The notes under the pieces are model-generated. The model saw only the letters and a program-made list of their open reading frames with translations. It made no database searches and was not told the origin of the DNA. From Glandiceps talaboti (taxonomy: Eukaryota > Hemichordata > Enteropneusta > Spengelidae), in NCBI RefSeq assembly GCF_964340395.1, contig NC_135569.1:1945123-2009122 (forward strand): DNA of 64,000 bases. Reading direction: 5' to 3'. Below, one piece after another: positions 39,890-54,800 of the stretch; position 1 is the first letter of the stretch, and each line of letters begins with the position of its first letter. A program made the translations under genes and the position numbers.

Positions 39890-42800
39890 GTATGTACTTC
39901 GTTTTCATTTCATCTTTTGACATACTAACAAGGAAAATATCTCGATTGAACATCTAATCAGAATAATGCCACTGGTCAAACAGTATCGCCATGTAGTAAT
40001 TTATTTAGCCCGGAGATTAAATGTCTTGGTGTTACTTCTCCAAGAAGCTTTCCACACTTGATGTAAAGAGCTTCTTGAGATAGTAACACCATGGATGTAT
40101 TACTAGGGGAGACCCAATACATCCATGGTAACATCAAGACAAGTCTCAGGGTGTAGAGAGGTTCTTGAGATAGTAACACCAAGACAAGTCTCTGGGTTAT
40201 AGCATAGACAGTGGAGGGGGCTATGGTTTAGACCACTTTTTGAGATAGTAACACCAAGACAAATCTCTGGGCTACAGATAGCTGCAATATTTGTAGCGTT
40301 TGATGTGATTTTGAGGGCTTTTTCGTCTGTTTTTGTGCCTTTTTTCGTTCTGACATTTAACCCGAATCAAGAGCTACAATTCCTCTAATGCAAATGCAAA
40401 TAGACGAGACCACATTGAAAACGTGAGCGAGGGGTCAACATACTACCCGTTTCAAACTGCTGCATGCCTTGCTACATTTGCTGATTTTGACGGAACTGGG
40501 GTACCTCTGAACACTTCTTTGGTCTTGAAGGCTCCATAATTAATGTTGGCGTTAGGAAATGTCTGATATTTTGCCAGGTAAGGCGTAATTTAGCAGAAAA
40601 GTCCGCCCAACTTTGCGAATCAGATCTGAATCGCTTCCGTCTATTTGCATTTGCATTAGAGGAATTGTAGTGTTTGATTCGGGTTAAACGTCAGAACGAA
40701 AAAAGGCACAAAAACAGTCGAAAAAGCCCTCAAAATCACATCAAACGCTACAATTATTGCAGCTAGGCTACATAGCATCTTTACAATTTGATTTGAAACG
40801 GTCAGGTCCCGAAAAGACCAGCACCCAAGGGAACTGCTATGCTGTAACAGAAAAAAAACAGTGCCTAATTTATAACTTGATGTGATTATCTTTTAGAATA
40901 AATTACGAGCATCAGGTGAGAATCCCATACAGTGAAGAAGAGCAGGGTAGTGACCGATATAGGAGGTATGTAATTTTCACTTTATTATCAGCTTCTTTTG
41001 AAATTTAATAAAACCTGTGTATCACTGTAAAAGTGAAATGATACCAGTAGTATTATAACACAGAAGTTATGTTTATGTGTTGTTTGTGTGTACTTCATGC
41101 CATTTGGAGCATCTAGGATAAATTATTAACATTTTATACCATACATGACGTAAACAAGGCAAGCCAAGTTATTGACTTTGAACTGAAAATATGGATATAT
41201 CCTGGTCGTGCCATGTCATGACTTGTGTCAATGTCACTTGTTCTGCAGCAGTGTTCCTCTAACGATAGCAAAATTTTGTTGTGAGTCAAAATGGGAAAAA
41301 CTGGGATTTCTTGTGAGTCACCACATAGTAAGAGATAGGGGAACACCAAATTTTGATGTGTCACTAGAAATTGTGTGCATCAGCGTCACATCAAATTGGT
41401 TTAGACGGCACACTTACCACATAGTAAGAGATAGGGGAACACTAAATTTTGGTGCGGCACTAGTAACTGTTTGCATCAGTGGTGCGTCAAATTGGCTAAG
41501 AGGGCACACTGGTCACCACATAGTAAGAGATAGGGGAACACCAAATTTTGGTGTGTCACTAGAAATTGTGTGCATCAGCGTCACATCAAATTGGCTTAGA
41601 GGGCACACTTACCACATAGTAAGAGATAGGGGAACACTAAATTTTGGTGCATCACTAGTAACTCTTTGCATCAGTGGTGCGTCAAATTGGCTAAGAGGGC
41701 ACACTGTTCTGCAGTGCTCGAAATTTGGGTCAAAACGTTCAAAATGAATTACCGTTATTATTCCTCTTTTTCAAAAATTATATATGAGTTATAATTATAT
41801 TTATCTTCAGCCAGAAAATACCCTTGACAAAGGATTTTGTTACTACTCATCTCACAACTTGTAGTGACAAGGCCCCTTATGCCACTCGTATTTTTCTTGA
41901 CTGAAACGATGAAAAATTCAGAGAATAATATCTAAATATGGCATATCAGGGAATGGTTAGAAAATATATAGATTGATACAAGATAAAGGGAGAATTAATT
42001 AATCTTGTGTTTCTTAACTTGTAGTTTTTTTAATTGAGTAAAGGCAATACCCCCCCCCCCCTCCCGTTAGAAAGAGTATTAACCTCATTTTGAGTGCTGG
42101 GTTCCATAGCTACATGATGTGTGTCTCAAACAGTTCCTTTTGCCCCCCAACATTTCGATAACATTGTCTACGGTTAGCATAGCAAGGAAGCCATGAAATC
42201 GGCCTACCAATTACTCACTGCATGATTTGTAACTTTGCAATACATATTCATGTAGACTGTTTTGTGTTTTATGGACAAGTAAATCATAGGAGATGAAAAC
42301 GTTACTGTATATCACAAACTACATGTAAATACATCATTGACAGACAATCTTTGGACAAGACTATGTGTTCTTAGCGTGTATAAATTCATACTATCAGTAT
42401 CACATCATCATTTCACTCTCAATCAAAATGGAAATTTTCTTTGAAGTTTTTGGGTGAATAATTAGTCATTTAGCACGCTGTGTAACAGTGGAAAATAAAT
42501 TGATATGTTCAAGAAGCAAGTCATTCAAAAATCTCCCATTGTTAGTATTATAGAGTTTGAATGAATGAATGAATGAATAAATGAATGAAAGATTTATTTC
42601 ACCAGATAACAAAAATAAGATATACTTTCAAAGAACATATATATGATACAAATATACAAAATAAAAACAAAAGATTGTTATCTGATGTGGACCATGGAAA
42701 TAGTGCAGTGGAACTAGTCTTGTCCATGGCCTGTACAATTGTTATCTGATGTGGACCATGGAAATAGTGCAGCGGAACTAGTCTTGTCCATGGCCCGGCT

Positions 42801-45800
42801 CACACAGTTGTCTACATTTCAGATCGATAATTAGTCCCCGCGGACGAAGTCCGGAACGGGGACTTATGGATTGGGTTCCGTCTGTCCGTCAGTCCGTCCG
42901 TCCGTCCGTCCGTCCGTCCGTCCGCAGCCGTTTCTTGGAGATGCCTGGACCGATTTTTTTCAAACTTGGTACAGGGGCAAAATGCTATGGCATACATATG
43001 CACTTCAATTTGTTTTATGATACGATCCAATATGGCCGCCTAGCAACCATTTTGTTTGCGAATTTTCCCAGTCTAAAGCCATAACTCAGACATGCTTTAA
43101 CAGATCTCATTCAAAGTTGGTATTAGGACAGTGTTCTATGACATACATGTGCATATTCATTGTTGTCATGATACGATCCAATATGGCTGCCTGGTAGCCA
43201 TTTTGTTTGCGAATTTTCATGTCCAAAGCCATCTCAGACATGCTTGAACAGATCTCATTCAAAGTTGGTATTAGGACAGTGTTCTATGACATACATGTGC
43301 ATATCCATTTTCATTGTGATACGATCCAATATGGCTGCCTGGCGGCCATTTTGTTTGTGAATTTTCCATGTCCAAAGCCATAACTCAGACATGCTTGAAC
43401 AGATCTCATTCAAAGTTGGTATTAGGACAGTGTTCTATGACATACATGTGCATATCCATTTTCGTCGTGATACGATCCAATATGGCTGCCTGGCAGCCAT
43501 TTTGTTTGTGAAAATTCCATGTCCAAAGCCATAACTCAGACATGCTTAAACAGATCTCATTCAAAGTTGGTATTAGGACAGTGTTCTATGACATACATGT
43601 GCATATCCATTTTCGTCGTGATACGATCCTATATGGCTGCCTGGCAGCCATTTTGTTTTGTGAATTTTCCATGTCCAAAGCCATAACTCAGACTCCATTT
43701 TCATCGTGATATGATCCCCCATACCCAACCAATCCTTTATTGTTGGAGGCATATTCCATGTCCAACAAGCACACACAACATATCTAAGTCTGTTTGTTTT
43801 AGGTTCACAAATGTTGTTGCGTGATCAGAGTAGTGATAATTCCTTAAAACCCAATTATAGCGGGGACTATGTCATTCTCAATGACTTGTAACTTTAGTGT
43901 ACATGTACATTATAGAGTGCATTGCAGATTACTGTTCACTCTGTTTGATACAACCACTCAGAAACCAATAAAAAACGACACATCTTCACTTTAAGATAGC
44001 AAGATTGAATGAATGAATACAATTTCTTGCTACATTGTGTATAAAAGTTAAATGAACTAAAGTGCCGTCATGCAGACTGTCCTCAAATGTAGACATAGAA
44101 TCATTGGTGCCCATCAACAGTATGTTTAATTGGTTGATTTCATTTCGTGTAGACTACATTTGTAAATGTAACAAGAAACTAATCTTGCTATGTTAAAGTG
44201 TAGAATGCTTATTGTATCATATATAGGGAGTGAACAGTAATCAACAATGTGCTGTATGTAAAATTAGTCTTAGTGTGTACACCTGCTTGTGTCCCATCTC
44301 CTTCAATAGGGAACTCGCAAACTCGCCATGTTGAATGTTGCATCATGGGAAATGTGATAATAAATGCTAATCAATTAGTATTATGAACAATATTGTTATA
44401 TTGTTTGTAACCATAACTGATCAATTCATAGTCACCCTGACCATTGTGGGAGGTTTTTTTTATCGGTAACTCCAGATTAGGTAATACGATAACCTCAGAT
44501 AATCCCATAGTCCTTTGCATCTGAGCATGCTCAGTCTGGATTGTAAGTTCCCTATTCTCAGTGCCTAAAATAGAATATTACTGCTTAGGTACATCATAAA
44601 AATAATAAGCATTTAATGATTTCTGAGTCGACACCATAACTTCTGCTCCACGTGCTTCACATGAATTACTATAGACACACAAATGAGTAACAGTAAGTCA
44701 ACCTTCTTTTTAACCCCTAGATTAAAAATACTATTGCAGACACAGAAAATTTAATTTGATATTCAAAGGCAACCTAATGATCACTTTCTTACATGTATAA
44801 TATTGCAGGTTACGTAGACCTCTGATACGAGAAGGCTACTTAGACAATCAGAAAGCAGATCCACTGAATAAAGAGACCGTCTTGGCAGCTTTGAGAGAAT
44901 ATCAGGATAGAAAGAGGTCAAGAATACAAGAACAAGATGAAGACGACAGTAGTACAGCGTCATCTGTTGAACAGGGAGCAAAGAGACGGTAAGATGATTA
45001 TTATTAAGGAGGCCAGTGTCAGATGAATAGTGAATTTAGGTGTGAAAGACAGTTCAGAAGTACTGTTGGAAAGGTTAGATGACATTGTCATAGACAGTTG
45101 TCCAGAAGTACTGTTGGAAAGGTTAGATGACATTGTCATAGACAATTGTCTGGAAGTACTGTTGAAAAGGTTCGTCATAGACAGTTGTCCCGAAGTAGTT
45201 GTCTGGAAGTACTGATGGAAAGGTTAGATGACGTCATAGACAGTTGTTAGATCCTGTTGTCATAGACAGTTGTCTAGAAGTACATGTACTGTTGAAAAGA
45301 TTAGATGACATTGTCATAGACTGTTGTCAGGAAATACTGTTGGAAATGTTAGATGACGTTGTCATAAACAGTTGTCTGGAAGTACTGTTGACAAGGTTAG
45401 ATGACGTTGTCATAGACAGTTGTGTGGAAATACTGTTGGAAAGGTTAGATGACGTTGTCATAGACAGTTGTCCAGAAGTACTGTTGGAAAGGTTAGATGA
45501 CATTGTCATAGACAGTTGTCCAGAAGTACTGTTGACAAGGTTAGATGACGTTGTCATAGACAGTTGTCTGGAAGTACTGTTGGAAAGGTTAGATGACGTT
45601 GTCATAGACAGTTGTCCAGAAGTACTGTTGGAAAGGTTAGATGACGTTGTCATAGACAGTTGTCTGGAAGTACTGTTGAAAAGGTTAGATGACTTTGTCA
45701 TAGACAGTTGTCTGGAAGTACTGTTGGAAAGGTTAGATGACGTTGTCATAGACAGTTGTCCAGAAGTACTGTTGAAAAGGTTAGATGACGTTGTCATAGA

Positions 45801-48800
45801 CAGTTGTCTGGAAGTACTGTTGGAAAGGTTAGATGACATTGTCATAGACAGTTGTGTGGAAGTACTATTGGAAAGGTTAGATGATGTTGTCATAGACAGT
45901 TGTCTGGAAGTACTGTTGGAAAGGTTAGATGACATTGTCATAGACAGTTGTGTGGAAGTACTGTTGGAAAGGTTAGATGACATTGTCATAGACAGTTGTT
46001 CAGAAGTACTGTTGGAAAGGTTAGATGACATTGTCATAGACAGTTGTTCAGAAGTACTGTTGGAAAGGTTAGATGATGTTGTCATAGACAGTTGTCCGGA
46101 AATACTGTTGGAAAGTTTAGATGACGTTGTCATAGACAGTTGTCCAGAAGTACTATTGGAAAGGTTAGATGACGTTGTCATAGACAGTTGTGTGGAAGTA
46201 CTGTTGGAAAGGTTAGATGACGTTGTCATAGACAGTTGTTCAGAAGTACTGTTGGAAAGGTTAGATGACGTTGTCATAGACAGTTGTCTGGAAGTACTGT
46301 TGGAAAGGTTAGATGACATTGTCATGGACAGTTGTCTGGAAGTACTGTTGGAAAGGTTAGATGACGTTGTCATAGACAGTTGTGTGGAAGTACTATTGGA
46401 AAGGTTAGATGACGTTGTCATAGACAGTTGTGTGGAAGTACTGTTGGAAAGGTTAGATGACGTTGTCATAGACAGTTGTCTAGAAGTACTATTGGAAAGG
46501 TTAGATGACGTTGTCATAGACAGTTGTGTGGAAGTACTGTTGGAAAGGTTAGATGTTGGAAAGGTTAGATGACGTTGTCATGGACAGTTGTCTGGAAGTA
46601 CTGTTGGAAAGGTTAGATGATGTTGTCATAGACAGTTGTCCGGAAATACTGTTGGAAAGGTTAGATGACGTTGTCATAGACAGTTGTCCAGAAGTACTGT
46701 TGGAAAGGTTAGACGTTGTCATAGACAGTTGTTCAGAAGTACTGTTGGAAAGGTTAGATGACGTTGTCATAGACAGTTGTCTGGAAGTACTGTTGGAAAG
46801 GTTAGATAACGTTGTCATAGACAGTTGTCTGGAAGTACTGTTGGAAAGGTTAGATGACATTGTCATAGACAGTTGTCTGGAAGTACTGTTGGAAAGGTTA
46901 TATGACATTGTCATAGACAGTTGTCTGGAAGTACTGTTGGAAAGGTTAGATGATGTTGTCATAGACAGTTGTCCAGAAGTACTGTTGAAAAGGTTAGATG
47001 ACGTTGTCATAGACAGTTGTCCAGAAGTACTGTTGGAAAGGTTAGATGACGTTGTCATAGACAGTTGTCCGGAAGTACTGTTGGAAAGGTTAGATGACGT
47101 TGTCATAGACAGTTGTCTAGAAGTACTGTCGGAAAGGTTAGATGACGTTGTCATAGACAGTTGTGTGGAAGTACTGTTGGAAAGGTTAGATGATGTTGTC
47201 ATAGACAGTTGTCCACAAGTACTGTTGAAAAGGTTAGATGACGTTGTCATAGACAGTTGTCCAGAAGTACTGTTGGAAAGGTTAGATGACGTTGTCATAG
47301 ACAGTTGTCCAGAAGTACTGTCGGAAAGGTTAGATGACGTTGTCATGGACAGTTGTCTGGAAGTACTGTTGGAAAGGTTAGAGGATGTTGTCATAGACAG
47401 TTGTTACATGACTTTGTCATAGACAGTTGTTCAGAAGTATAGTTGAAAAGGGTTAGATCACTTTGTCATAGACAGTTGTCTGGATGTACTGCAATCTGAT
47501 TAAATTCTGATGTGGTAAAAGCGACGAGATGCCCTTATTTACCTCTATATGTCCATCAGTGTGTTTTGTTTGTTCTGTTCCCAGTGATCGCTGCCTTTCC
47601 ACATTTGAACCTGTGTAATAGACAATCACGTTTGAATCTTGTGCTTTCGATTGGCCAAACAGGATGAGCGTTACTTTGGCAGCTGCACACATGGGAGAAA
47701 TTGAAGCGTTCTGATTGGTTGTGAAAACCTTACAATATTGTCAACATTCAATGGGATTGTCTATTACACAGGTTCAGATATGGGAAGGCGGCAATTACTC
47801 GGAACAAAAAAACAACAACACAAAACTATGGAAATAGAGGTACATAAAGACATCTAGCTATTTTCATTTTAATCAGATTGGAAGTACTGTTGAAAAGGTT
47901 AGATGACTTTGTCATACAAGTAAGGAGGGACAATTGGGTTGCTTACCATCACATAATGTCAACAGCTACAGTCCTCAAAGTAGCGACATCTTCACTTCAT
48001 TCAGTGTTTACGGCATTTGAAACCATCTTCATTACAGGCTGATTATATCTATATAGCCAAGGAATTACTATCACCTTGTGTAACCTACTAAAATAATAGC
48101 TTTAGTAAGCTGATAGTTTGCATTCCATAGTAGTAACTATAGGAAATCATAGTTTGCATTCCATAGTAGTAACTATAGGAAATCATAAGATATTCATTGT
48201 AATTTTCACTCTTTCATCTTAGACGATTTGACACACCTTCAACTCTAGTACCCAATGGTGGCGTTACTTTATCTGGTGGAGTACAAAAGGGCGTAAAACG
48301 ACCACCTGTCAATGTCAGCCCAACACCAAGTTTTGTAAATGTTAACAAGAAAAGGAATGCCATTGCAGCCTCGTATAGTTCTATGAAAGCACCATTAAAG
48401 AAAAAGGTAAGTAATTGTACTCATGAATTCTGGGTAATCATTCAAATTACTACTGCCCTGATATGGGTGTCTATACTCATGAATTCTGGGTAATCATTCA
48501 AACTACTGACCCAATATGGGTGTCTGTACTCATGAATTCTGGGTAATCATTCAAACTACCACTACCCCAATACGAGTGTCTATACTTGAGGGTCTGAAGT
48601 AATCATTCAAACTACCACAAAAAAAAAAAAAAATACAACAACAACCACTGCCCCAATATGGGTGTCTGTACTTGAGGGTCTGAGGTAGTCATTCAAACTA
48701 CTACTGCCCCAATATGGGTGTCTGTACTCATGAATTCTGGGTAATCACCCAAACTACTACTGCCCCAATACGAGTGTCTGTACTTGAGGGTCTGAAGTAA

Positions 48801-51800
48801 TCATTCAAACTACCACTGCCCCAATATGGGTGTCTGTACTTGAGGGTCTGAGGTAGTCATTCAAACTACTACTGCCCCAATATGAGTGTCTGTACTCATG
48901 AATTCTGGGTAATCACCCAAACTACTACTGCCCCAATATGGGTGTCTGTGAGGGGCTGAAGTAATCACTCAAAGTCAAACTACAACTGACCCAATATGGG
49001 TGTCTGTACTCATGAATTCTGGGTAATCATTCAAACTACCACTGCCCCAATATGGGTATCTGTACTTGAGGGGCTGAAGTAATCATTCAAACTACTACTG
49101 CCCCAATATGGGTGTCTGTACTCGTGAATTCTGGGTAATCACCCAAACTACTACTGCCCCAATATGGGTGTCTGTACTTGAGGGGCTGAAGTAATCACTC
49201 GAAGTCAAACTACTACTAACCCAATATGGGTGTCTGTACTTGAGGGTTGACTGGTAATCTTCTGGTCATGAGGAGGGTGAGTTGGATATACACCAGGGCA
49301 CAGTTGATATACACCAGGGCGCAGTTGATATCCAAATCCAACTGCCAAGTGATCGTTTGAATGAAGGGAAAAGTATTTTCGTATTTGTATTCATGATTTT
49401 CATCCAGTTTGTTTACATCTTGTAAAAATTGTGATGTAGTCCAAGTGGTACGTTTCCTTTGTTTATTGTCCATTGGCAGTGTTAGCTTCACCTAACCTAA
49501 CTTCAACATTTACCGCAAAGAATGTCAGGAAACAGAAATTACAGCACAAAGACAGTGTTGCAGCCAACCTTTTAAAAGAGTGGGACATAGTGTCCCGAAA
49601 CTTTCATTTCTCTGGGTCATCATAGATTGTTTTTATTGGGACATTATAAAAAAGCGCCAATGGCATTGTAGCACAACTGTACAGTTTTAAAAATATTTAC
49701 CCACATGCTGATCCATGCTAGATATTTGCTGAATGATTATGCAGTTGCCTATCCAACCCTGTTGTTATCTATGCAATATATGCGATCATTTGGCTGTTGC
49801 TACATGTATAGGCATGGTAATGATGCTAAACATATTTGCATACAATTATAGTGTAGGTCATCTATGACCCGTCACTTCCAAAATGTGGGTCAGGTCAAAA
49901 AATGTGTCAAATGATCCCAAAACCCCCTCTGGCTGCAAGACTGAAAGAATATCAGGAAATAGAGAAATGACAGGATAATGTCTTAATTTCTGACAATCCC
50001 AATATCTCAGCTGTTTTAGTGTTTTGTAAACATACTATGCTGTCTTGTAAATTGTTGCAATAACTATCAAAATCAGTTACTTACGTGTTAAGTATCAAAA
50101 TGTATTTTAAAAAATGCACCAGTTATGTTAGTATTATTATTATTAGACTTTATTTCAACTCGATAGACTGTTGAGCCAAATGGCTCTTCTCACACAGTGT
50201 CGAGCAATAGAAAAAATTTGCACTTTATACATTAAAAGTAAAACATTTAATTTACCTGAATATAGAACTAAATGAACTGTACACCTTGCTACTGCATTAT
50301 AATCTGAGTTCACACGATTGTTACTGTGAATTATCCAATCATGTAGAATGCAGTCAATGTGTTATCATCATTGATTGGTTCATTTTCTAAAGTTCTTTTT
50401 ATCAGACTCTTTGATTCGTCCATGTCCATGGGTAAGGAACAAAAAGTAATTTTGTGTTTTTACCCATCATTTTTCAGATATTAGGCAGTGAAAGTACCAA
50501 GAAAAGGAAAATTGTTGACGATGAAAGACGTAGTACACCTACAAAAACTCAAAGAAAAGAACAAATAAAAGGACTTGATGAAAGGTAGGAATTACTGAAA
50601 GAAGTACTAATAGTTTTCTATTTTATTATAAATCATACATAGGTTACTTAAAACCAAAATATATGAAAAATGTCTTTAGTTATTTTATCAAGTTTATGAG
50701 TACGTAACAGGTTTGTGTGTGTGTGTGTGTGTGTGTGTCTGTGTGTCTGTGTGTGTGTGTGTGCATGTGTGTGTGTGTCTGTCTGTCTCGGTGTCTCTGT
50801 CTGTGTGTCTGTCTTTGAGTCTGTGTCTGTGTGTCTGTCTGTCTTTCTGTCTGTCTCAGTGTCTCTCCATGTGTCTCTATGTCTGTGTATCTGTTTGAAA
50901 AGAGGGTAACAGAAAGACAGACCTGGAAAGAGGGTAAGTAAATATAACAGAGAGAGAGGCCTGGGGAAAAAGGTAGTCAAACATATAGGGACAGAAATGC
51001 TGTTTTATCATTACCACCATTTTTTTCAATTTTTGTGTTTTCAGAGAATCAACTGGAAACGATGACCACATTTCAGACAGTGATATGAATGAAAGTTCAT
51101 GTGAGAGTTCAGTAACTGAGCAGACTCAAGAGGGCGCACCAAATTTTATGACTCCAAAATTATTGAAAACTACCAACTCCACACTTAGAAAGAAGGTTCC
51201 AATGTTCAATTCATTATTTGATAAAGAAATCCTGGTAAGTAATATAAGTAAAATAAAACAAAAATTGTGATGAATGTTAAACATGATGATATTCATGTTA
51301 AACATAGCTTGATGATATTCATGTTAAACATAGCTGGAAAACACATTTCTGATCAGACAAGACCGTGCCGTGTTATTGCTAAAAATATAATGAAAGCATA
51401 CAGAAACAACCCTACAAGGTCTTTGTGCTCAAGTCATCATACAACACTTAAGGTTCCCAGAACAGACTCAAATCATACAGAGATCAATCTTACAGCTATG
51501 CTGTCGAAATTCTGTGGAACCAACTGACAATCATCAGATTATGTGCATGTCACCTGACAATCATCAGATTATGTGCATGTCACCTGACAATCATCAGATT
51601 ATGTGCATGTCACCTGACAATCATCAGATTATGTGCATGTCACCTGACATTCATCAGATTATGTGCATGTCACCTGACAATCATCAGATTATGTGCATGT
51701 CACCTGACAATGGAGTTGAGTGATACAAAAATCAGACTTACATGTAAGCTTTGTATCACTTTATCCTTCATATGTTCTCTTTGCCTTCCTGGTCTTTGAT

Positions 51801-54800
51801 AGATTAATTATAACCCTATATCATGTCTTTGTTCATTTGTAACACTGTTCATACCACTTTGGCATAGCGGTAACACTTGTCGTCCGACTCAGGTTACTAT
51901 GCAAAAATTGATATTGACAGTGATGTCACTGTATGAAGAAATGATATCAGGTCATAAGCTCATATTATAATTTGACTTCTGGTTCATTTTGATCTGTTTC
52001 TAAGTATTATATCTGATGTTTGTTTACACAGACCCCACCAACTTACCAATACACACTGACTGACATGGCAGAGGACACAAGACGAGCTGATGAAAGAGTT
52101 AAACGAATGTTACAGGAAGTGGAACCTGTACAGCAGAAAATCACAGAAGGTAATGATAACATAATAGAAACAAATAGAACCAAATGACACATATACTGTT
52201 TTCATATTATTCCTGAAAAGTTTTCTTTGTGCCAAGGAATATATCGTTTATTTGCCATAGAAAGAATGAATTTGTCACAGTATGCCATACATATACAGAA
52301 ATTGACAAACTAGAGAAATTGCACAACACATCTGTATAGAATACAATTGAGAGTTCTATGGCCGGAAAACTGGGAAAAGCTAAAGTGTAGCTTGTAAAAA
52401 ACTGTTTCCCGAGTTTGGTACTTTACAATTCGTAGTACAATGAGAAATAATGAGGGCTTTCTAAAAGAAGAATGGAAAATTTCAATACAATTGCTCTACA
52501 GTAACTATGAAGTACGGAATAATTACAAAATACCGTATTTACACAAGAAAAAAAATTAGTTCAGTCAAAAGATATCAAATAAAAATATGTTGACCTAAGG
52601 GGCCTTTTAACTACAAGTAGCTAGACGAGTAGTGAAAAAAAACCTTAGGTCATGAGTATTTTATGGCTAAATGAAGAAAAATATGGGGGAATAGTATATA
52701 ACATAATGATAGCTTGTCTAGCATAATTTATGAAAATCGGGAAAAATATAGTGATTTGATTCATATTTTGAGCATCACTAAACCAGTGACGTAGACAGAA
52801 GTTGTTGTGACCTAGAATGGTATATATTCCATATTTTCTGTTCACAGACAATAACTTGGCTTGTACATGATATGATTCTAATTATATTACCTTCAGTCTA
52901 GGCAAAATAGAAAAATTGTGTGTTTCTGATAACGCAACTGTCCTATTTTAAGCCGCCGACCCTAAACATTTTATATTTTCGAGGACCACAATGGGAATAA
53001 GTTTTAATTGCTTTGTTGTGTTATCCTCGGCAATACTTTTAAATGTATGTTTTTACTATATTTTATTGCCAAATAAATTCAAATTCAAATAAAATCAAAT
53101 CACATTTAAACAAAAAATAAGAAATTATTCTTTGTCTTCTTGACCTTCATGTACATCTGTTTTCTTACCCCAGTTATGTCTGTACATGTTTCTTCAAACC
53201 ATCAAAGAAGGGGTATTCTGACTAACATTTTGTCTGTTTTTTGGTCGAAGCAATAGTTTTCAAAAATAAAAAAACAATTAGAAATGTAAAATAAAATGAA
53301 ACAAAATCCCAACCTACCTATCCTATTTTCTGAGGCCATGTTATCGGAAACACACAATTTTTTTTTTTTTCGTCTTACTTATATATAACTTTTGACTCAA
53401 CAGGAGGAGACAAAACTCAGGAAACTAAGCCATTATTACCTTCACTTGCCACTTCTCTCATCACTAAACCATCGACAATATCGACTACTGCATCACTACT
53501 GCAGCAGACATCATCATCTAAAACTACTAGTATTACAGCAACAACTAGTAGTACTTTGCCATCATTCACAGCAACATTGACTAGTGGATCAATAAGTACT
53601 TCAGCCACTACTACCTCTGTTGTAACTTTAAGTGATTCTACTAAGCCTTCTTTGAGCAAAAATCCACTGTTATCGTCAGCATTATCATCATTAACTGAGA
53701 AAACCAAGACAGGAGCAGTTCCATTCTCTCTTGATTCAGTGTTAGGTAAAGGAACATTAAATCAACTTCATCAGCTAGCAAAACAAACAGAACCTGCAAG
53801 TACATCAGTGAATTTAACTGAAGCAGATAAGACCAAAAGAGCTGCAGTAACTGCTGCACCTGGACAGTTTAATTTTGGAGGTACTGCGACAAGTACTGCA
53901 TCAAGCACGAACATTGCACAAAAAGTGTTGGGTCTTCCTACTCCTGCAACAAGTGGTGCACCAACAACCTCAAGTGTACTTGCATCACAATTTTCAGTAA
54001 CTAGTAGTCTTGCCAGTACTGCAGCAACCCAACCTACTGTAGCAGCAGCTGCAGCTGCAGCTGCAACACCTTTATTAGGTACGTCTGTGACCACAACAGG
54101 ACTGCATTCTTCTGTTAAGACAACAACGCCAGCTGGAGGCTTTCATGTAAAGACAGAACAACTTCCAACACAGGCTGTCACTACTGCAGCAAGCAGTTTA
54201 TTCAATATATCAGCCCCTCAGACTGCTGCAGGTATTAGTGTAGGAACAGGATTGGCAATGGGTGGTGTATCAACTCAACCACCAGGCTCCGCAGGTTTTA
54301 ATGTTCAACCATCTGTTCAGACAACAGCACCTGTAACAACTGTGTCAACTGCTGCATCAACTGCATCAACTGCCTCCCCTGCTGCAAGTTTGTTCAGCTT
54401 TAATCCAGCAATGCCAAAACCACAGACTGTAACAACTTCTACAGTCCTGTCTCCTTTTTCAAATCCTATTCAAAGTACTGCAACAACTACTGCATCAGCT
54501 CCAACTGCAAGTGCAGCAGCAACATTCAAACCAGTCTTTGGAGTGCCACCAGCAACTTCATCATCGTCATCCCTTAACCAAACACAAACATCAAATATTG
54601 GCTTTACTCCTAAACCTTCTGCAACTGCTACTAGCACAGGAGGATTCAATTTTGCATCACCACAAACAACTGCAGCACAAACAACTCAGAGCACCCCAGT
54701 AGCTACTACAGTTTCGACTACAGCTGCCCCTGTGAACAATCCTTTTGGCTTCAACCCAACTGCTGCAGCAGGTGTTGCAGCCACCAGTGCAGCAGCAGGT

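Larger units (their letters stand above)
40966..44808 (+). other. pom121-like intron 2 (3.8 kb)
   Basis: Contains a four-unit tandem expansion of a dispersed 96-bp repeat (41321-41706), an inverted piece of the 18860-type repeat (41800-41920), a TTTATTTCACCAGATAACA segment (42593-42675), a duplicated 80-bp stretch (42675-42798) and a 1-kb TIR element (42832-43869). No exon seen. Confidence 0.75.
44989..48222 (+). other. pom121-like intron 3: 48-bp minisatellite with a nested MITE
   Basis: Almost entirely repeat: the array 45050-47491, a MITE 47492-47880, a stray array remnant 47881-47919, and a short tandem duplication (48110-48186, GTTTGCATTCCATAGTAG). No exon. Confidence 0.88.

Noticed and set aside
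41208-41747. 179-residue frame with [18 protein letters not shown] repeats as a protein
   Set aside because: Translation of the 96-99-bp repeat array, whose single copy at 14555 also gives a shadow frame.
45244-47422. Long plus- and minus-strand open frames (up to 442 residues) as genes
   Set aside because: They are produced by a 48-bp repeat whose length is a multiple of three, are equally open on both strands, and lie between matched splice sites of the POM121-like gene.
51514-51723. [10 protein letters not shown] repeat frame as coding
   Set aside because: A 30-bp minisatellite in an intron, downstream of a good donor at 51235.
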